Source: Planctomycetaceae bacterium UBA4655 (GTDB taxonomy: Bacteria > Planctomycetota > Planctomycetia > Pirellulales > UBA1268). From it: DNA of 11,868 nt. Numbering within the stretch: position 1 is the first letter of the stretch; each line of letters begins with the position of its first letter. Shown here piece after piece: positions 5,286 through 11,868 of this stretch. The translations under genes and the position numbers were made by a program. Where the stretch lies: assembly GCA_002405515.1 (NCBI GenBank), contig DHLZ01000094.1, positions 1-11,868 of the forward strand, given 5' to 3'. The notes under the pieces are model-generated. The model was not told the DNA's origin. It made no database searches and saw only the letters and a list, made by a program, of their open reading frames with translations.

Positions 5286-8200
5286 GTGCTCAGCGGTGTC
5301 ATCGAGTGGTCGCTCGCCAACCGGGCGCTCGTGGTCGCGGTCTTCGTCCTGATGGCGATCGGCGGGCTCTATGCGGCCACGCAGATTCCCGTGGACGCCG
5401 TCCCGGATCTCGTCAACATCCAGGTGCAGGTCGTCACCGAGGCGGGCACGCTGCCGCCCCTCGAGGTGGAGCGGACGGTCACCTATCCGGTGGAGCTCGC
5501 CGTGAGCGGGCTGCCGAACGTCGAGGAGATCCGGAGCGTTTCGCGGCTGGGCATCTCGCTCGTGACGATCGTGTTTCGCGAGGGCACCGACATCTTCCTC
5601 GCCCGGCAGCTCGTGGCCGAGCGGCTCCCGGAGGCGAGGTCGGGAATTCCGCTCGACGGGGTCGAGCCGAGAATCGGCACGCTCAGCACGGCCCTCGGCG
5701 AGATCCTCCAGTTCGAGGTTCGATCGAAGGAGGGATCGGGCGAGAGGGCCCTCATGGATCTGCGGAGCGTCCTCGAATGGGACATCGCTCCCGCCATGCG
5801 GGAGGTGGCGGGCGTGACCGACATCAATTCCCACGGAGGCTACGCCAAGAGCTACGAGGTGCAGGTCGATCCCGACCGGATGTCGTCGCACGGCATCTCG
5901 CTCGGCGAGGTGCTCGCGGCGCTCGAGCGAAACAACGCCAGCACCGGCGGCGGCTACATCGTCCGCAACGGCGAGCAGCGGTTCATCCGCGGCCACGCCC
6001 TGCTCGGCGGTGTCGAGGACATCGAAAAGGTGGTCGTCCGCAGTCCCGCGGGGGGCGTGCCCGTGCTCATCCGCAACATCGCCTCCGTGACCGTGGCTCC
6101 GCTCGTGCGGCAGGGGGCGGCGACCCGCGACGCCCGGGGGGAGATCGTCACCGGCATGGTGATGATGGTCCGCGGGGAGAACAGCCGCCGGGTGGTCGGG
6201 GCGGCGAAGGAGCGGCTGGCGGACATCCGCGGCACGCTGCCGGCGGGGGTGGAGCTCGAGATCATTTATGACCGCTCGGAGCTGATCGCCCGCACGCTCG
6301 ACACCGTGCTCCACAACCTCGCCGAGGGGGGGCTGCTCGTGATCGCCGTGCTGCTCGTGCTCCTCGGCAACGTTCGGGCGGGGATCATCGTGTCGCTCGC
6401 GATCCCCCTCTCGATGCTCTTCGCCGCGAACATCATGTGGGCGGTCGGCATTCCGGCGAGCCTCATGAGCCTCGGTGCGATCGACTTCGGGCTCGTCGTC
6501 GACAGCTCCGTGATCATGGTCGAGAACTGCGTCCGCAGGCTCGGCCTCGCGCAGCCGACCGAGTCGAAGCTCGACGTGGTCCGCGACGCGGCGATCGAGG
6601 TCCGCGGGCCGACGATGTTCGGCGAACTCATCATCGCGATCGTCTACCTGCCGATCCTGTTCCTCGAGGGGACGGAGGGGAAGCTCTTCAAGCCGATGGC
6701 CCTCACGGTGCTCTTCGCGCTCTTGGGCTCGCTCGTCATCTCGCTGACGCTCATGCCCGTCCTCGCGGCGACGGTGCTCTCCCGCGAGGAGGAGCACGAA
6801 CCGTTCCTCATGCGGGCCTTTCACCGGATCTACCACCCGCTCGCCCGGCTCGCCGTCTACCATCCCGTCGTCGTCTCGCTCGTCGCGGCGGGGCTCGTGG
6901 CCGCAAGCGTGCCGGTGGCGATGAGGCTCGGGGCGGAGTTCATGCCCAGGCTCGACGAGGGGGATCTGCTCATCGAGGTCGTCCGGCTGCCGAGCGCGAC
7001 GCTCGAGGACTCGGTGCCGCTCACGACGCGGATCGAGAAGGTGCTCAAGGAGTTTCCCGAGGTCCGCACCGTCTTCTGCAAGACGGGCCGGCCGGAGATC
7101 GCCAACGACATCATGGGCGTGCAGCAGACCGACGTCTGGGTGATGCTGAAGCCCCGGGCCGCCTGGCCGGCCGACATCCCCCGGGACGAGCTCGTGGAGC
7201 GGATGTCGCGGGCGCTCTCGAAGGCGGCGCCGGGAGCGAACTTCGGCTTCAGCCAGCCGATCGAGATGCGGGTGGACGAGCTGGTCGCGGGCGTGAAGGC
7301 CGACGTGGCCGTGCTCGTCTACGGCGACGACCTCGGGAAGCTCGGCGGGCTCGGCAAGGAGATCGAGGGGCTGCTTCGCGGCATCCCGGGGGCGGCCGAC
7401 GTCCGCGCCGATTGGCAGGCCGACGTGCCCACGCTCCGCGTCGACGCCCGGCAGGACCAGCTCGCCCGCCACGGGATCGACGGGATCGAAGTGATGCGGA
7501 CCGTCTCCGCGATGGGGGGCATCCAGGCCGGCGTGGTCTACGAGGGCAGGCCGAGGTTTCCGCTCGTCGTGCGGTTTCCGCGGGAGTGGCGGGAGAACCA
7601 GGAGCGGGTGCCGCAGATTCCCGTCGAGGCGACGGGCGGCCGGCCGGTGCCGCTGGGCGAGCTCGCCGACATCCACGTCGACGAGAGCCCGCCGTCGATC
7701 GAGCACGAGAACTCCAGGAGGCGGACGTTCGTCTCCGCGAACGTGCGGGGCCGCGATGTCGCGAGCTTCGTCCGGGAGGCGCAAAAACGGGTGCGGGAGA
7801 AGGTGAAGCTTCCGCCCGGCTACTCGATCCGCTGGGGAGGCGACTTTGAAAACCTGCTCTCCGCGGGCCGCCGGCTCGCGCTCATCACGCCGCTCGTGCT
7901 CGGACTCATCGCGATGCTGCTCTACACGAGCTTCAAGTCGCTCAGGCTCGCCGGCCTCATCTTCTTCGCCGTGCCGGTCGCGGCCTCGGGCGGCATCGCG
8001 GCTCTCGCCCTCCGAGGCATGCCGTTCTCGATCGCCGCGGGAGTCGGGTTCGTCGCGCTCTTCGGCGTGGCCGTGCTCAACGGCCTCGTCTGGGTGGCCG
8101 GCGCCGAGCATGCGAGGCAGGGGGGGCTTTCCGCCCGCGAGGCGGCGATCACGACCGCGGAGGTGCGGATCCGGCCGGTGCTCATGACGGCGCTCGTGGC

Positions 8201-8372
8201 GAGCCTCGGCTTCCTGCCGATGGCGCTTGCGACGAGCTCCGGGGCCGAGATCCAGCGGCCGCTCGCGACGGTCGTGATCGGCGGGATCATGACGAGTACG
8301 CTCTTGACGGCCTTCGTCGTGCCGGCGATCTACCCCTGGTTCGTCCCGAAGGTCAAAGGAGCCTCCCCGTGA
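5286..8372 (+). CDS. czcA: Heavy-metal-type RND efflux pump (CzcA/CusA family)
   Basis: This 1028-residue proton-driven transporter is full length for the HME-RND class. One membrane helix lies at about 12-30, then a large periplasmic domain, five helices between about 345 and 497, a seventh at 526-547, a second periplasmic domain, and five helices from about 866 to 1018. The helix-4 signature AIDFGLVVDSSVIMVEN (398-414) holds D400, D406 and E413, which correspond to the charged residues needed for proton relay in CzcA. The usual Gly-Ala after the second Asp is Ser-Ser here. At the three positions where CusA uses Met to bind Cu(I)/Ag(I), I read non-Met residues: the IEVVRLP segment at 563-569, Q614, and E665 in VDELVAGV. 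That favours a divalent-cation (Zn/Co/Cd/Ni) type over a copper/silver pump, although the alignment was made by eye. The gene starts with GTG after GGAGA and overlaps the next gene by 4 bp. The outer-membrane partner is not in the window. Confidence 0.93.
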   Translation: MLSGVIEWSLANRALVVAVFVLMAIGGLYAATQIPVDAVPDLVNIQVQVVTEAGTLPPLEVERTVTYPVELAVSGLPNVEEIRSVSRLGISLVTIVFREGTDIFLARQLVAERLPEARSGIPLDGVEPRIGTLSTALGEILQFEVRSKEGSGERALMDLRSVLEWDIAPAMREVAGVTDINSHGGYAKSYEVQVDPDRMSSHGISLGEVLAALERNNASTGGGYIVRNGEQRFIRGHALLGGVEDIEKVVVRSPAGGVPVLIRNIASVTVAPLVRQGAATRDARGEIVTGMVMMVRGENSRRVVGAAKERLADIRGTLPAGVELEIIYDRSELIARTLDTVLHNLAEGGLLVIAVLLVLLGNVRAGIIVSLAIPLSMLFAANIMWAVGIPASLMSLGAIDFGLVVDSSVIMVENCVRRLGLAQPTESKLDVVRDAAIEVRGPTMFGELIIAIVYLPILFLEGTEGKLFKPMALTVLFALLGSLVISLTLMPVLAATVLSREEEHEPFLMRAFHRIYHPLARLAVYHPVVVSLVAAGLVAASVPVAMRLGAEFMPRLDEGDLLIEVVRLPSATLEDSVPLTTRIEKVLKEFPEVRTVFCKTGRPEIANDIMGVQQTDVWVMLKPRAAWPADIPRDELVERMSRALSKAAPGANFGFSQPIEMRVDELVAGVKADVAVLVYGDDLGKLGGLGKEIEGLLRGIPGAADVRADWQADVPTLRVDARQDQLARHGIDGIEVMRTVSAMGGIQAGVVYEGRPRFPLVVRFPREWRENQERVPQIPVEATGGRPVPLGELADIHVDESPPSIEHENSRRRTFVSANVRGRDVASFVREAQKRVREKVKLPPGYSIRWGGDFENLLSAGRRLALITPLVLGLIAMLLYTSFKSLRLAGLIFFAVPVAASGGIAALALRGMPFSIAAGVGFVALFGVAVLNGLVWVAGAEHARQGGLSAREAAITTAEVRIRPVLMTALVASLGFLPMALATSSGAEIQRPLATVVIGGIMTSTLLTAFVVPAIYPWFVPKVKGASP

Positions 8373-8668
8373 CGATCGCCGAACTGCAGTCGCTCATCCG
8401 CCGGATGTACCACGAGAAGGATGCCGCCCGCGGCATTGAGGGGACCTTCATGTGGTTTTCCGAGGAGGTCGGTGAACTGGCGACGGCGCTCCGCGGCGGA
8501 TCGAAGGAGGAGCAGTCGCTCGAGTTCGCCGACGTGATCGCATGGCTCGTGACGATGGCCAATGTCGCCGAGGTCGACCTCGAGGAGGCGATCGCGAGGA
8601 AATACGGGGGCGGCTGCCCGGGCTGCGGGAAACTCGCCTGCAGCTGTCCCGACGCGGAAAAGCCATGA
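8369..8668 (+). CDS. MazG-like nucleotide pyrophosphohydrolase with cysteine-rich tail
   Basis: This 99-residue all-alpha NTP-PPase-type protein probably hydrolyses nucleoside triphosphates, or aberrant ones, to monophosphates with Mg2+. The metal-binding motif is WFSEEVGELATAL (29-41), with E32, E33 and E36 forming EExxE, followed by LEFADVIAWL (51-60), where E52 and D55 form the paired ExxD. It has a single MazG unit, like the short housecleaning enzymes rather than the two-domain E. coli MazG. The end (residues 83-93) reads CPGCGKLACSC, four cysteines that could bind zinc. The start is GTG at 8369, overlapping the pump stop as GTGA, with AAAGGA at 8355-8360 as its ribosome binding site. 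Its end overlaps the next start as ATGA. Its function next to a metal pump is unknown. I am confident of the fold but not of the substrate. Confidence 0.88.
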   Translation: MTIAELQSLIRRMYHEKDAARGIEGTFMWFSEEVGELATALRGGSKEEQSLEFADVIAWLVTMANVAEVDLEEAIARKYGGGCPGCGKLACSCPDAEKP

Positions 8669-10854
8669 AGCTCTCCCGCGGGCTCACGGCCGGCTTCGTC
8701 GTGGCGGGGATCGTCTTCTCCCTGCCCGGCATGGCGGCCGAGGACGCCGTCGAGATCGTGGCCGGATTCGAAGGCATCGCCCGCGTCGGGGCCTGGACGC
8801 CGGTGGCGGTGAGGCTGTCTCAAGGCGGCGAAGCGAGGCCGCGGGTGTTCGTCTGGGCCGAGGATGCCGATGGCGACTTCGTCCGGTCGCCTCCGGCACG
8901 ATGGCGAACCGACGCGAGCGGCGGGCGGGTTGCGGAGACGACCGTGCGATGCGGGCGACCCGGCGGGCGGCTGCGGATCGACATCGACGAGGCGCGGCAT
9001 GAGGCCGGCGCGTCGACGCTGCTGCCGTCGTGGCAGCGGGTCGTGCTCGTGCTCGGCGAACTGCCCTCGATCGACCGCGTCTGCCGGCTGCTGGACCAGG
9101 AGGGCGGTGCGCGGCCGAGGCCGGTCAAGGTGAAACGCCCCCGGGACCTCGGCCGCACGCCGCTCGACTTCGACGCCGCCGACGCGATCGTCGTCTGCGG
9201 CTCGGCGATCGCCGAGCGGGGCCGGGTTCCGGAAGACGTGCTCGCCGCCATCGATGGTTGGGTGCGGCGCGGTGGCCATCTCCTGCTGCTGGCGGGCCCC
9301 AGCGCCGGCCCCGTCGCCGCCGCCGGAGGAGCCGCCGCCCGCTGGCTGCCGGGGCCGGTCGAGAAGGTCGTCCCGCTGCGGCGGACCGCGGCGGTCGAGA
9401 CCTACGCCCGCTCGCCCCGACCGCTCGAAGCATCCGCGGGCTCGCCGCTCGTCGTGCCGCGATTCCTCGATTTTGGCGAGTCGTCCGACGCCGTCATCGA
9501 CGCGTTCGAAGGAAACTCCCCCTCCGATCTCCCGCTTCTCGTTCGGCGGGCACACGGATTCGGGACGATCGCCTGGGCCGCCTTCGAGCCCGACCTGCCG
9601 CCGCTGCAGGGGTGGAGCGGAACGGACTCGTTGCTGGCTCGGCTGCTCGGGACCGTCCTGGGGCCGCCCGGGAAGCCGCGGGACGGTCCGCTCGCAGGCT
9701 GGACGGGCACCGCCGACCTGGCCGACCAACTGCGACGCGCGATCGACACCTTTCCCGGCGCGTCGCCGGTGCCGTTCGAGTGGATCGCGGTCCTCGCGGG
9801 GCTCTACGTCGTGACGCTCTACCCGGCCGGTTGGTGGGCCGTCGATCGATTGAAGCGTCGCAGCGGCAGGGATCCGGTGGCGTTTGCCTGGCTGCTTCTG
9901 CCGGCTTCGGTCGCGGCGTTCACGGTCGCGGCCGTCTGCATGGCGCGGTCGCGACATCCGGGCGAGTGGCGGCAGTCGCGGTGCGACCTGCTCGATCTCG
10001 ACGCCGCCGATGGCGGCACGCGGGCGTTTTCTTTCTCGGGCACGTGGTCGCCGGAAAACCGGCTGCTCGAACGGTCGATCCGGCCGCAGTCGGACGTCGT
10101 CGATGCCGTGTCGCCGTCGGCGGCGGTCTCCTGGTTCGCGGCCGCCGGCGGGGGGCTCGGGGCGACCGACTCGACGTCTCCGCACCCGTCGCTCGCCGCC
10201 GCGGACTATGCGTTCGGCGGCTCGCTCGGCTGCCTCGAGAGGGTGCCGGTCGCCGCATTTTCAAGCCGCCTCTTCGAGGCGACGTGGCACGCGGCGCGTT
10301 CGTCGCTCGGCCGCGGCGTCGCCGGCCGGCTCGACCGGGACGCCCAGGGCACGATCCGCGGAAGGCTCGAGAGTCGCCTGCCGTTCGCCTTGAAGGATTG
10401 CCTGCTCGCGCATGCGGGCTGGCTCTACGACGTCGGCGACTTCGCGGCCGGTCGGCCTTTCGATCCGGCCGCAGGCCGGGGGCCGCGGTCGCTCGCGGGC
10501 AGCCTCACGCGGCGGGGGAGCGACCGGGAACGCGACCGTGCGATTCGCTACGATGCGTCGTCGAGGGATGCCTCGCGGATCCTCGAGGTGGCCGGCTTGC
10601 ACGGAGCCGCGGGCGGCCCCGGCTACACGTCGCTGGAAGGGGGACGGATCGCCCGGCTCGACCTGTCGTCGCTTCTGGCGACGAACCGGGCGATCCTCAT
10701 CGGCAACGGGCCGGCCGCCACGGCCTGGCTCGACGAAGCGGCGGAGATACCGGTGGTGAACGACCGAACGCATGGATCGTCGGTGAGCGTGTGGCGGATC
10801 GTGATCCCCCTCGGGGTGGACATCGGCGGCGAGGCCGCGGAGACGTCGCGATGA
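8665..10854 (+). CDS. Secreted/membrane protein with amidotransferase-like domain, function unknown
   Basis: I do not recognise a named family for this 729-residue protein. Residues 1-25 form a signal peptide (KLSRG, then FVVAGIVFSLPGMAA with AAE as the likely cleavage region). Residues 28-110 look like a beta-sandwich. Residues 125-215 resemble a class-I-glutamine-amidotransferase-like fold without catalytic residues: LVLGELPS, then DAIVVCGSA at 173-181 and IDGWVRRGGHLLLLAG at 196-211. Two hydrophobic helices at about 372-392 and 406-426 are joined by a basic loop (DRLKRRSGRDP). The C-terminal 300 residues are soluble-looking and Ala/Arg-rich. This plan (sandwich, GATase-like domain, two helices with a basic loop) is seen in membrane proteins encoded beside ABC-2 transporter genes. 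The ATG at 8665 is preferred because it starts a proper signal peptide and overlaps the mazG stop as ATGA. An in-frame extension to 8542 would read through mazG. The stop overlaps the ABC gene, so co-function with that ATPase is likely. Confidence 0.75.
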   Translation: MKLSRGLTAGFVVAGIVFSLPGMAAEDAVEIVAGFEGIARVGAWTPVAVRLSQGGEARPRVFVWAEDADGDFVRSPPARWRTDASGGRVAETTVRCGRPGGRLRIDIDEARHEAGASTLLPSWQRVVLVLGELPSIDRVCRLLDQEGGARPRPVKVKRPRDLGRTPLDFDAADAIVVCGSAIAERGRVPEDVLAAIDGWVRRGGHLLLLAGPSAGPVAAAGGAAARWLPGPVEKVVPLRRTAAVETYARSPRPLEASAGSPLVVPRFLDFGESSDAVIDAFEGNSPSDLPLLVRRAHGFGTIAWAAFEPDLPPLQGWSGTDSLLARLLGTVLGPPGKPRDGPLAGWTGTADLADQLRRAIDTFPGASPVPFEWIAVLAGLYVVTLYPAGWWAVDRLKRRSGRDPVAFAWLLLPASVAAFTVAAVCMARSRHPGEWRQSRCDLLDLDAADGGTRAFSFSGTWSPENRLLERSIRPQSDVVDAVSPSAAVSWFAAAGGGLGATDSTSPHPSLAAADYAFGGSLGCLERVPVAAFSSRLFEATWHAARSSLGRGVAGRLDRDAQGTIRGRLESRLPFALKDCLLAHAGWLYDVGDFAAGRPFDPAAGRGPRSLAGSLTRRGSDRERDRAIRYDASSRDASRILEVAGLHGAAGGPGYTSLEGGRIARLDLSSLLATNRAILIGNGPAATAWLDEAAEIPVVNDRTHGSSVSVWRIVIPLGVDIGGEAAETSR

Positions 10855-11786
10855 TCGAAACGATCGACCTCACGAAGAAGTACGGCGATTTCTTCGCGCT
10901 GGACTCGCTCACGCTCAAGCTCGAGCGGGGGGACCTCTTCGGCTTCATCGGCCCCAACGGCGCCGGCAAGACGACGACGATCCGGATCCTCTCGACGCTG
11001 CTTTCGCCCTCCTGGGGGGAAGCCTACGTCTGCGGGCAGTCGATCTACACCAACCCGCGCGAGATCCGCCGCCTGATCGGCTACATGCCCGACATCTTCG
11101 GTGTCTACGACGACATGCGGGTGATCGAATACCTGGAGTTCTTCGCCTCCGCGTATCGGATCGACGGCCCGGCCCGCAGGCAGGTCGCGGAGCGGGCGCT
11201 CGAGACCGTGGACCTCGCGTTCAAGCGGGACGAGCTCGTGACGAGCCTCTCCCGCGGCATGACGCAGCGGCTCGGCCTCGCGAGGGTGCTCCTCCACGAC
11301 CCGCAGGTCCTCCTGCTCGACGAACCGGCCAGCGGGCTCGATCCGCGTGCCCGGATCGAGATGAGAGTGCTTCTCAAGCGGCTCCAGGATCTCGGCAAGA
11401 CGATCCTCGTCTCCAGCCACATCCTTCCGGAGCTGGCCGACATCTGCAATCGCGTCGGCATCATCGAGCACGGCCGGCTGCTCGCCTGCGGCAACGTGAA
11501 AGAACTGCTCGACCGCGTCCGCGGCAGGCCGGTCGTGCGGTTCGTCGTGGCCGGGCCGCCGGGGCGGGCCGCCGAGATCCTCGCGGGTTGTCCCGAAGCC
11601 CGCGACGTTGCCGTTCGCGACGACGCCGTGCTCGTCTCGCTCGCCGATGGCGTGACCGACCACTCGCCGCTCGCCGCCCGTCTCGTGGCGGACGGGCAGC
11701 GGCTCCTCGAAATGAAGTTCGAGGAGGTGAACCTCGAGACGGCGTTCCTCGAACTCACCCGCGGCAACCACCCGATGCCTGGGTGA
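10851..11786 (+). CDS. ABC transporter ATP-binding protein (ABC-2/drug-export type)
   Basis: This 311-residue nucleotide-binding subunit couples ATP hydrolysis to a membrane permease. Walker A is GPNGAGKT at 34-41, the signature LSRGMTQR is at 133-140, Walker B VLLLDEP is at 153-159, the D-loop SGLD is at 161-164 and the switch His is H190 in LVSSHIL. All catalytic residues are present. The Q-loop reads GYMPDIFGVYDD (77-88), with no Gln, which is common in the CcmA/NatA-like ABC-2 group. Residues 225-311 form the extra C-terminal domain of that group, ending in ETAFLELTRG. The ATG at 10851 overlaps the upstream stop as ATGA. No permease gene lies in the window: the sequence after the stop is repeat DNA. 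Either the permease is beyond the right edge or encoded elsewhere, or the upstream membrane protein forms part of the complex. The substrate cannot be read from the sequence. Confidence 0.95.
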   Translation: MIETIDLTKKYGDFFALDSLTLKLERGDLFGFIGPNGAGKTTTIRILSTLLSPSWGEAYVCGQSIYTNPREIRRLIGYMPDIFGVYDDMRVIEYLEFFASAYRIDGPARRQVAERALETVDLAFKRDELVTSLSRGMTQRLGLARVLLHDPQVLLLDEPASGLDPRARIEMRVLLKRLQDLGKTILVSSHILPELADICNRVGIIEHGRLLACGNVKELLDRVRGRPVVRFVVAGPPGRAAEILAGCPEARDVAVRDDAVLVSLADGVTDHSPLAARLVADGQRLLEMKFEEVNLETAFLELTRGNHPMPG

Positions 11787-11804
11787 GCAGCGGAGCGTTC
11801 GTCC

Positions 11805-11868
11805 CGGAAGCCCGAGGCGCAAGTTTCACTGCAGGCGGATGTGCAAAACATCCGGACGCCCGAGGCGC
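11805..11868 (+). repeat. 48-bp repeat unit plus start of a second (right cluster)
   Basis: The unit at 11805-11852 reads CGGAAGCCCGAGGCGC, AAGTTTCACTGCAGGC and GGATGTGCAAAACATC. A second unit starts at 11853 with CGGACGCCCGAGGCGC and runs off the window. Spacing (48 bp) and the first 32 bp (30 of 32 identical) match the minus-strand unit at 202-155, so the same repeat type flanks the coding block in opposite orientation. Confidence 0.75.
11836..11854. repeat. 7-bp perfect hairpin in the variable block of the right repeat
   Basis: CGGATGT (11836-11842) and ACATCCG (11848-11854) pair perfectly around the loop GCAAA. It occupies the 16-bp block that differs between the two repeat clusters. It lies 50 bp after the ABC gene stop and could help end the operon transcript, but lacks a T-run. 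Confidence 0.5.

Noticed and set aside
4914..8111. 1065-codon open frame on the minus strand opposite the RND pump
   Set aside because: It is the antisense shadow of a GC-rich gene. The product is Arg/His/Asp/Glu-rich low-complexity sequence with no domain, and the plus-strand pump has intact family motifs.
8542..8664. N-terminal extension of the 729-residue protein to 8542
   Set aside because: The extra residues overlap mazG in another frame and would bury a clear signal peptide that begins at the ATG at 8665.
9030..10850. 918-codon frame fusing an Arg-rich protein to the ABC ATPase
   Set aside because: It is an in-frame upstream extension without stops caused by high GC. The ATPase family starts at the ATG at 10851, which overlaps the preceding stop.
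11805..11868. CRISPR-like array (19-bp repeats with about 29-bp spacers at both edges)
   Set aside because: The supposed spacers share the block TTTCNCTGCAGGC between the two edges, only two copies occur per cluster, and no cas gene is present.

Overview
The window looks like a chromosomal segment of a planctomycete, probably Pirellulales-like. The grounds are very high G+C with strong GC-ending codon use, copies of the CCCGAGGCGC-type intergenic repeat at both edges, and a decayed IS91-type transposase of a style I associate with these genomes. This assignment is inference from sequence style; no rRNA or other marker gene is present.

Layout. Positions 1-405 hold no convincing gene: there are repeat copies in both orientations, one nested inverted repeat and nothing else recognisable. 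A small SAM-dependent methyltransferase follows on the minus strand (406-1050). Between it and leuA lies a wrecked IS91-family transposase (1245 to about 1819, minus strand), readable only by joining three frames and missing its N-terminal half and an internal block. leuA (2-isopropylmalate synthase, 1863-3437, minus) is intact and is the first committed step of leucine synthesis. A 130-bp divergent intergenic region carrying a perfect 9-bp inverted repeat separates leuA from a rightward gene run.

The rightward run (3568-11786) has five genes in one probable operon: a periplasmic adaptor and an inner-membrane RND pump of the heavy-metal (CzcA/CusA) class, a 99-residue MazG-like nucleotide pyrophosphohydrolase with a cysteine-rich tail, a 729-residue secreted or membrane-anchored protein of unknown function, and an ABC transporter ATPase. 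The adaptor and pump are 20 bp apart; the last four genes are joined by 4-bp start/stop overlaps (GTGA, ATGA, ATGA), which implies translational coupling. No outer-membrane factor for the RND pump and no membrane permease for the ABC ATPase is inside the window.

The right edge (11805-11868) returns to the same repeat family as the left edge, with the same 48-bp spacing between copies, so the coding block is bracketed by repeat clusters. Apart from this, the main points of interest are the three-frame IS91 relic, the coupling of metal efflux to a MazG enzyme and an ABC module, and short direct repeats that include the stop codons of two neighbouring genes. I do not see a clear defence system, CRISPR array, prophage or RNA gene.
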